NCBI RefSeq assembly: GCF_029840635.1
Contig: NZ_JAOCCU010000025.1
Location: 27,957 to 91,956, forward strand
Source of the DNA: Mitsuaria sp. GD03876
GTDB lineage: Bacteria; Pseudomonadota; Gammaproteobacteria; Burkholderiales; Burkholderiaceae_C
Direction of reading: 5' to 3'
DNA length: 64,000 nt
In this document: positions 60,502-64,000 of the stretch, in pieces
Layout of the letters: the number at the start of each line of letters is the position of its first letter
Position numbering within the stretch: position 1 is the first letter of the stretch
Made by a program: the position numbers and the translations under genes
The notes under the pieces: model-generated
Told to the model about the DNA's origin: nothing
The model's database searches: none
Seen by the model: the letters and a program-made list of their open reading frames with translations, nothing else

Positions 60502-61493
60502 TGTTCTCGGTCTTGTGAGGGCCGGGTCGGCGGAACGGATGGCAACCAGTGCGGCCCGCGCGTCAGGCAGGCGTCGCGGTGCCGCCGGATGCGCGGCACT
60601 TCCGGAATGACGCGCAGGACGGCCCCCCAGCCGGCCAGCGCCTCCACCCAGTTGAAATAGACGAACAGCTGCTGCGCGCTCTGCACCGCCTGCGACGCCA
60701 GCGCGTACCAGACGTTGCGGCCGAAGCGGCCCTCGGGTTTCTTGATCTCGTTGACGACGATCGAGCGCAGCCGCGAGCGCCGCTTGCGCAGCAGCTGCCC
60801 GGCCGGGATCGACGACGCCGGCGTATGGAACCCGCGCAGGTGGCGGAAGGTCGCCGCCGGCACCAGCGCGATGCCGAAGCCGTGGTGCCGCGCGCGGGCG
60901 CACAGGTCGTCGTCCTCGCAGTACAGGAAGAACAGCGGATCGAAGCCGCCGACCTGCTCCAGGAACTCGCGCGTCAGCAGCCACGCCGCCGCCGGCAGCG
61001 CATGCGCGCGGTAGTGGCCGGCGATCGGATGGCCCATCACCGCGTCGGTCAGGTAGGCCGTCGCATGCGGCGCGACGTAGTAGCGCAGGAAGGTCGGGTC
61101 CATCGCCGCGCCGTCGCCGTCGAGCTGCAGCGGGCACAGGATGCCCAGCGACGGGTCGGCCTCGGCCTGGCGCAGCAGCTGCGCGATCGCGTCCGGCGCC
61201 AGCACCGTGTCCTGGTTGAGGATGAAGACCTGGCGCGCGCCGTCGGCCAGCGCGCGCGCGATGCCGATGTTGTTGGCGCGGCCGAAGCCGAGGTTCTCGG
61301 CCTGGGGCAGCAGCGTGACCTCGGGGAAGCCGCCGACGATCGCGCGCGTCTCGTCCGAGGACGCGTTGTCCACGACGATCACCCGCAGCGGCACGGTGCT
61401 GTCGCGCAGCGCGCGCAGGCAGTCCGCCATCCACGGCGCGCCGTTGAAGCTGACGATGACGCAGGCGACGTCGGCCGCGGGCAGGGCGCTCAT
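60498..61493 (-). CDS. Glycosyltransferase family 2 (rhamnosyltransferase-like)
   Basis: GT-A fold transferase of 331 aa adding a sugar to a lipid-linked repeat unit at the inner membrane. VACVIVSFNGAPWMADCLRA begins the fold; IVVDNASSDET is the nucleotide-binding DxD-like region, and NLGFGRANNIGIARAL is a signature of WbbL-like transferases. GGFDPLFFLYCEDDDLC carries the acidic catalytic motif (ED near the sugar). The final 60 residues are less conserved. ATG at 61491-61493 overlaps the flippase stop. Confidence 0.9.
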   Translation of the reverse strand: MSALPAADVACVIVSFNGAPWMADCLRALRDSTVPLRVIVVDNASSDETRAIVGGFPEVTLLPQAENLGFGRANNIGIARALADGARQVFILNQDTVLAPDAIAQLLRQAEADPSLGILCPLQLDGDGAAMDPTFLRYYVAPHATAYLTDAVMGHPIAGHYRAHALPAAAWLLTREFLEQVGGFDPLFFLYCEDDDLCARARHHGFGIALVPAATFRHLRGFHTPASSIPAGQLLRKRRSRLRSIVVNEIKKPEGRFGRNVWYALASQAVQSAQQLFVYFNWVEALAGWGAVLRVIPEVPRIRRHRDACLTRGPHWLPSVPPTRPSQDREQ

Positions 61494-62941
61494 GGCAGGG
61501 CTCGCTTGCGCAGGTGCTGGAGGGAGCGCATCAGTTCCTGCGCGAGCGGATGTTGCAGCGACGCCGCCGCGACCAGCAGCCCGGCCAGGCCGGCCGCGCC
61601 GGTCAGCAGCAGGCCGACCAGCAGCGGCAGCTGGTAGCGGTGCGCGACCTCGGCCACCAGCGCCTGCGCCGCGATCGAGCCGGCCGCCACCAGCGCGCTC
61701 TTGAGGCTGGGGCCGAGCAGCGTGCGCGTCGTCGCGCCCAGCAGCGTGCGCATGTAGTAGACGTAGAGCGACAGCGCCACCAGGTGGCTGACGATCCACG
61801 ACGCGGCCAGCGCCTCCAGGCTGATGCGCGAGGCGACCAGCAGCACCGCCAGGTGGATCGGGCTGTAGACCAGGTTGATGCGCAGCCGCTTGGCCACGTG
61901 GCCGGTCGCGTTGAGCAGGTTGGGGCCGAGGCTGTAGAGGTAGGTCGGCATGATCGCCAGCGCCAGCAGCGTGCAGATCGGCGCCGCGGCGTCCCACTGC
62001 GGCCCGAACAGCAGCCGCATGATGTCGCGCGACATCAGCGCCACGAAACCGAAGAAGGGCCAGGCGATCGCCGTCATCATCGCGGTGCCCTGCGCGTACA
62101 GCGTCGGCAGGTCGCCGCCCTGGCGGTGCTGGTCGGCGAAGGCCGGCGTGGCCACGCGCAGCACCGCCGAGGTGACGTTCGTGTAGAACATCTCCAGCAG
62201 CCCCAGCGCGCGGCTGAACAGGCCCACCGAGGTCAGCCCGAAGCTGCGGGCGATGATGAACTCGTGGGCATTGCGGGTGAAGGTCTCGATCAGGCGGCTG
62301 GTCACGAAGTACGAGCCGTAGCCGAAGACATGCTTCATGCCCTTGAGCCCGGGCAGCAGCAGCGTGCCCGGCGGCCGCATCGCCAGCAGCAGCAGCGCCT
62401 GGAAGGCGGTGTTGGCCACGCTGGCCCAGGCCAGGCTGCGGAAGCCGAAGCCGTTCATCGCCAGCAGCACGCCGGTGCAGGCATGCACCATCGACGACGA
62501 GAACTGGATGATGAAGATCCTGCGGAATTCCATGTGCCGGTTCAGCAGCGCGAAGGCCGGCGAGGCGAAGGGCAGGATCGCGAAGTTCAGCGCCAGGATG
62601 CCGATCACGTCGACGACGCCGGGCTCGCGCAGGTACTCGGCCAGCGGATGGCGCGCCAGCAGCGCCACCAGGCCCACCGACCAGCCGATCGCGATCGCGC
62701 CGGCATAGGCGGCGCGCAGCTTGTCCTCGGTGAGTTCCTTCTCCTGGATCAGGTACTCGCTGATGCCGAAGTCGCGCAGCACCGTGGCCACGGTCACGAA
62801 GGCGGCGCAGACGGAATAGACGCCGATCTGCGCCGGCGTCAGCAGGCGCGCCAGCGCCATCGTCGACGCGATGTTGACGATCAGGCTGGCGTAGCGTTCC
62901 GCGAAGGACCAGACGAGGGCCCCGCGCACCTTGGCGTTCAT
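61490..62941 (-). CDS. Polysaccharide flippase (Wzx/PST family)
   Basis: Inner-membrane exporter of 483 aa with about 12-14 hydrophobic helices, likely translocating lipid-linked oligosaccharide. It starts MNAKVRGALVWSFAERYASL; the first helix pair (STMALARLLTPAQIGVYSV) and the TSVGLFSRALGLLEMFYTNV block are typical of RfbX/Wzx-type proteins in the MOP superfamily. It is coupled by ATGA overlaps to a glycosyltransferase gene on each side. No Wzy polymerase is found in the part of the cluster within the window. Confidence 0.88.
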   Translation of the reverse strand: MNAKVRGALVWSFAERYASLIVNIASTMALARLLTPAQIGVYSVCAAFVTVATVLRDFGISEYLIQEKELTEDKLRAAYAGAIAIGWSVGLVALLARHPLAEYLREPGVVDVIGILALNFAILPFASPAFALLNRHMEFRRIFIIQFSSSMVHACTGVLLAMNGFGFRSLAWASVANTAFQALLLLAMRPPGTLLLPGLKGMKHVFGYGSYFVTSRLIETFTRNAHEFIIARSFGLTSVGLFSRALGLLEMFYTNVTSAVLRVATPAFADQHRQGGDLPTLYAQGTAMMTAIAWPFFGFVALMSRDIMRLLFGPQWDAAAPICTLLALAIMPTYLYSLGPNLLNATGHVAKRLRINLVYSPIHLAVLLVASRISLEALAASWIVSHLVALSLYVYYMRTLLGATTRTLLGPSLKSALVAAGSIAAQALVAEVAHRYQLPLLVGLLLTGAAGLAGLLVAAASLQHPLAQELMRSLQHLRKRALP

Positions 62942-63945
62942 GCGGGCGCGCTCCCCGATCGCCGGAACAGCTTCTCGCCGAGCACGCGGAACGGCACCGC
63001 CGCCGCGTAGAGCAGGAAGGTCGGGTCGAAGCGCAGGATGTCGCGCACCAGCTTGAAGTTGATCGCCTTGCCGTGGCGCACGCGGTGCAGCAGGTCGCGC
63101 ACGACGTCCTGCTGCAGGTTGCGGATGGTGCGCTGGTTGTTGCGGTGCTGGCTGTCGGTCAGCCGGTAGAAGCGCGGCACCGAGGTCCAGACGAACAGCT
63201 CGTTGCGCAGCCGGTGCAGCGAGCGCTCGGTGCCCCAGCCCGCGCCCTGGTAGATGTTGATGCCCTCGCCGTTGTTGCAGTCGACCTCGGTCGAGAAGCA
63301 GAAGGTCGCGCCGCCGGCGCCCAGGTCCATCCAGAAGAAGAAGTCCTGGCCGTTGAAGAACTCCTCGCGGAAGCGCAGCGCCGGGAAGCGGTCGAAGCGG
63401 TAGACCACCGTCGAGGTCTGGATCAGCCCGCCGCCGTCGCTCAGGATGTGCTCCAGCGGCGACACGCCCAGGTCGAAGCCCGGCGGCTGCGCGCTGACCG
63501 GCGCATGCGGCTTGTCCAGCGTGCCGATGCGCTCGAAGTTGGTCTGGTCCGGATAGTTGAACGACCACCAGTCGGCGAAGTAGCCGTCGAAGCGCTCGCC
63601 CATCACGGCCAGCGCGTTCTCGAGGTGGTTCGGGCGCCAGTCGTCGTCGGAGTCGAGGAAGGCGACGTAGCGGGTGCCGGCCGGCACCAGGTCCAGCGCC
63701 TTGTTGCGGGCCGAGCCGGCGCCGCCGTTGGGCTTGCGGTGCACCGTCAGCTGCGCGCGCGGGAACTCGGGATGCGCGTCGACCTCGGCCTGCGCCGGGA
63801 CCGGGGACTCGTCGTCGACGACGATCACGTGGAGGCGGTCGGCGATCGTCTGCGCGAAGGCCGACGCCAGCGCCTTGGGCAGCAGCCCGGCCTGGCGCTG
63901 GAAATGCGGGATGACGACGGCGATCAGCGGCGGGGTGGTGCTCAT
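62938..63945 (-). CDS. Glycosyltransferase family 2
   Basis: GT-A transferase of 335 aa. IAVVIPHFQRQAGLLPKALA opens the Rossmann-like domain; VIVVDDESPVPA, KPNGGAGSARNKALDLV and VAFLDSDDDW follow, the last being the DxD metal/nucleotide site. The C-terminal half (FFFWMDLGAGGATFCFSTEV) is typical of a polysaccharide GT. Its stop overlaps the flippase start by ATGA; its own start overlaps the stop of a gene that runs off the right edge. Confidence 0.9.
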   Translation of the reverse strand: MSTTPPLIAVVIPHFQRQAGLLPKALASAFAQTIADRLHVIVVDDESPVPAQAEVDAHPEFPRAQLTVHRKPNGGAGSARNKALDLVPAGTRYVAFLDSDDDWRPNHLENALAVMGERFDGYFADWWSFNYPDQTNFERIGTLDKPHAPVSAQPPGFDLGVSPLEHILSDGGGLIQTSTVVYRFDRFPALRFREEFFNGQDFFFWMDLGAGGATFCFSTEVDCNNGEGINIYQGAGWGTERSLHRLRNELFVWTSVPRFYRLTDSQHRNNQRTIRNLQQDVVRDLLHRVRHGKAINFKLVRDILRFDPTFLLYAAAVPFRVLGEKLFRRSGSAPA

Positions 63946-64000
63946 TGGGAAGCTCCCTGGACATCGGCCCGCGGGCGGCCCGGGGCGGCCTCGGGCGTGG
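63942..64000 (-). CDS. C-terminal tail of an upstream gene, cut by the window edge
   Basis: The last 18 codons plus stop of a protein are visible (TPEAAPGRPRADVQGASQ). The TGA at 63942-63944 overlaps the next start by ATGA, the same junction as at every other gene of this cluster, which is the main reason to call it. The product cannot be named. Confidence 0.5.
   Translation of the reverse strand, partial: TPEAAPGRPRADVQGASQ

Noticed and set aside
60502..61434. N-terminal extension of the asparagine-synthase-like gene
   Set aside because: It is the out-of-frame reading of the glycosyltransferase gene. It does not supply the missing glutaminase Cys.

Overview
The window is about 70% GC with dense, overlapping genes, and reads as chromosomal DNA of a betaproteobacterium. 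The repertoire (ssu sulfonate genes, a TctDE/QseBC-type two-component pair, cydDCABX, alaA-hom-thrC-moeA-moaD, prpE, a PIN-PhoH protein) points to Burkholderiales, probably near Roseateles/Mitsuaria/Rubrivivax. This placement is inference from gene content and composition; no marker gene was compared.

Layout. 1-507: 5' part of a maltoporin-like lamB, cut by the window edge. 817-3134: a sensor kinase and its OmpR-type regulator. 3654-16483: eleven genes in at least two transcription units for scavenging organic sulfur. The first unit has an SfnB/DszC-like flavoprotein, a MetNIQ-type importer, an NtaA/DmoA-type monooxygenase and an Ssu-type importer. The second is ssuE-ssuA-ssuD-ssuC-ssuB. 16537-18310: a secreted family IV esterase and a small secreted protein. 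18323-21478: ybhP-clsB-ybhN, coupled by GTGA overlaps, preceded by a tiny membrane peptide. 21678-28357: cydD-cydC-cydA-cydB-cydX for cytochrome bd oxidase. 28825-32109: an MHS-type carboxylate transporter, a divergent LysR regulator and an orphan binding protein. 32211-32286: tRNA-Ala(CGC), with an extended -10 promoter and a strong terminator. 32403-35066: a proline-rich TonB-like protein and an NlpC/P60 peptidase. 35317-39227: prpE and an M3 peptidase. 39212-44753: a Cof-type phosphatase, a DHA2 drug transporter, PhoH, Bcp and an Mth938-like protein. 44898-50478: alaA, hom, thrC, moeA, moaD. 50682-56155: an orphan HTH protein, a thioesterase, an FAD oxidoreductase paired with a membrane spermidine-synthase-like protein, and an SRAP/YedK protein. 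58840-64000: a surface-polysaccharide cluster in which every junction is an ATGA overlap.

The clearest accessory insert is 56160-58807. It is visibly AT-richer than its flanks and holds a lone KAP-family P-loop NTPase, a family with known phage-exclusion members, preceded by a 45-codon ORF that overlaps it by ATGA. It is the best candidate here for an undescribed (defence-like) system. Other points of interest are a 32-aa membrane peptide, an asparagine-synthase-like enzyme without the glutaminase cysteine, a membrane aminopropyltransferase/amine-oxidase pair, the absence of moaE after moaD, and several short tandem repeats that lengthen proteins of the sulfur and cyd operons.
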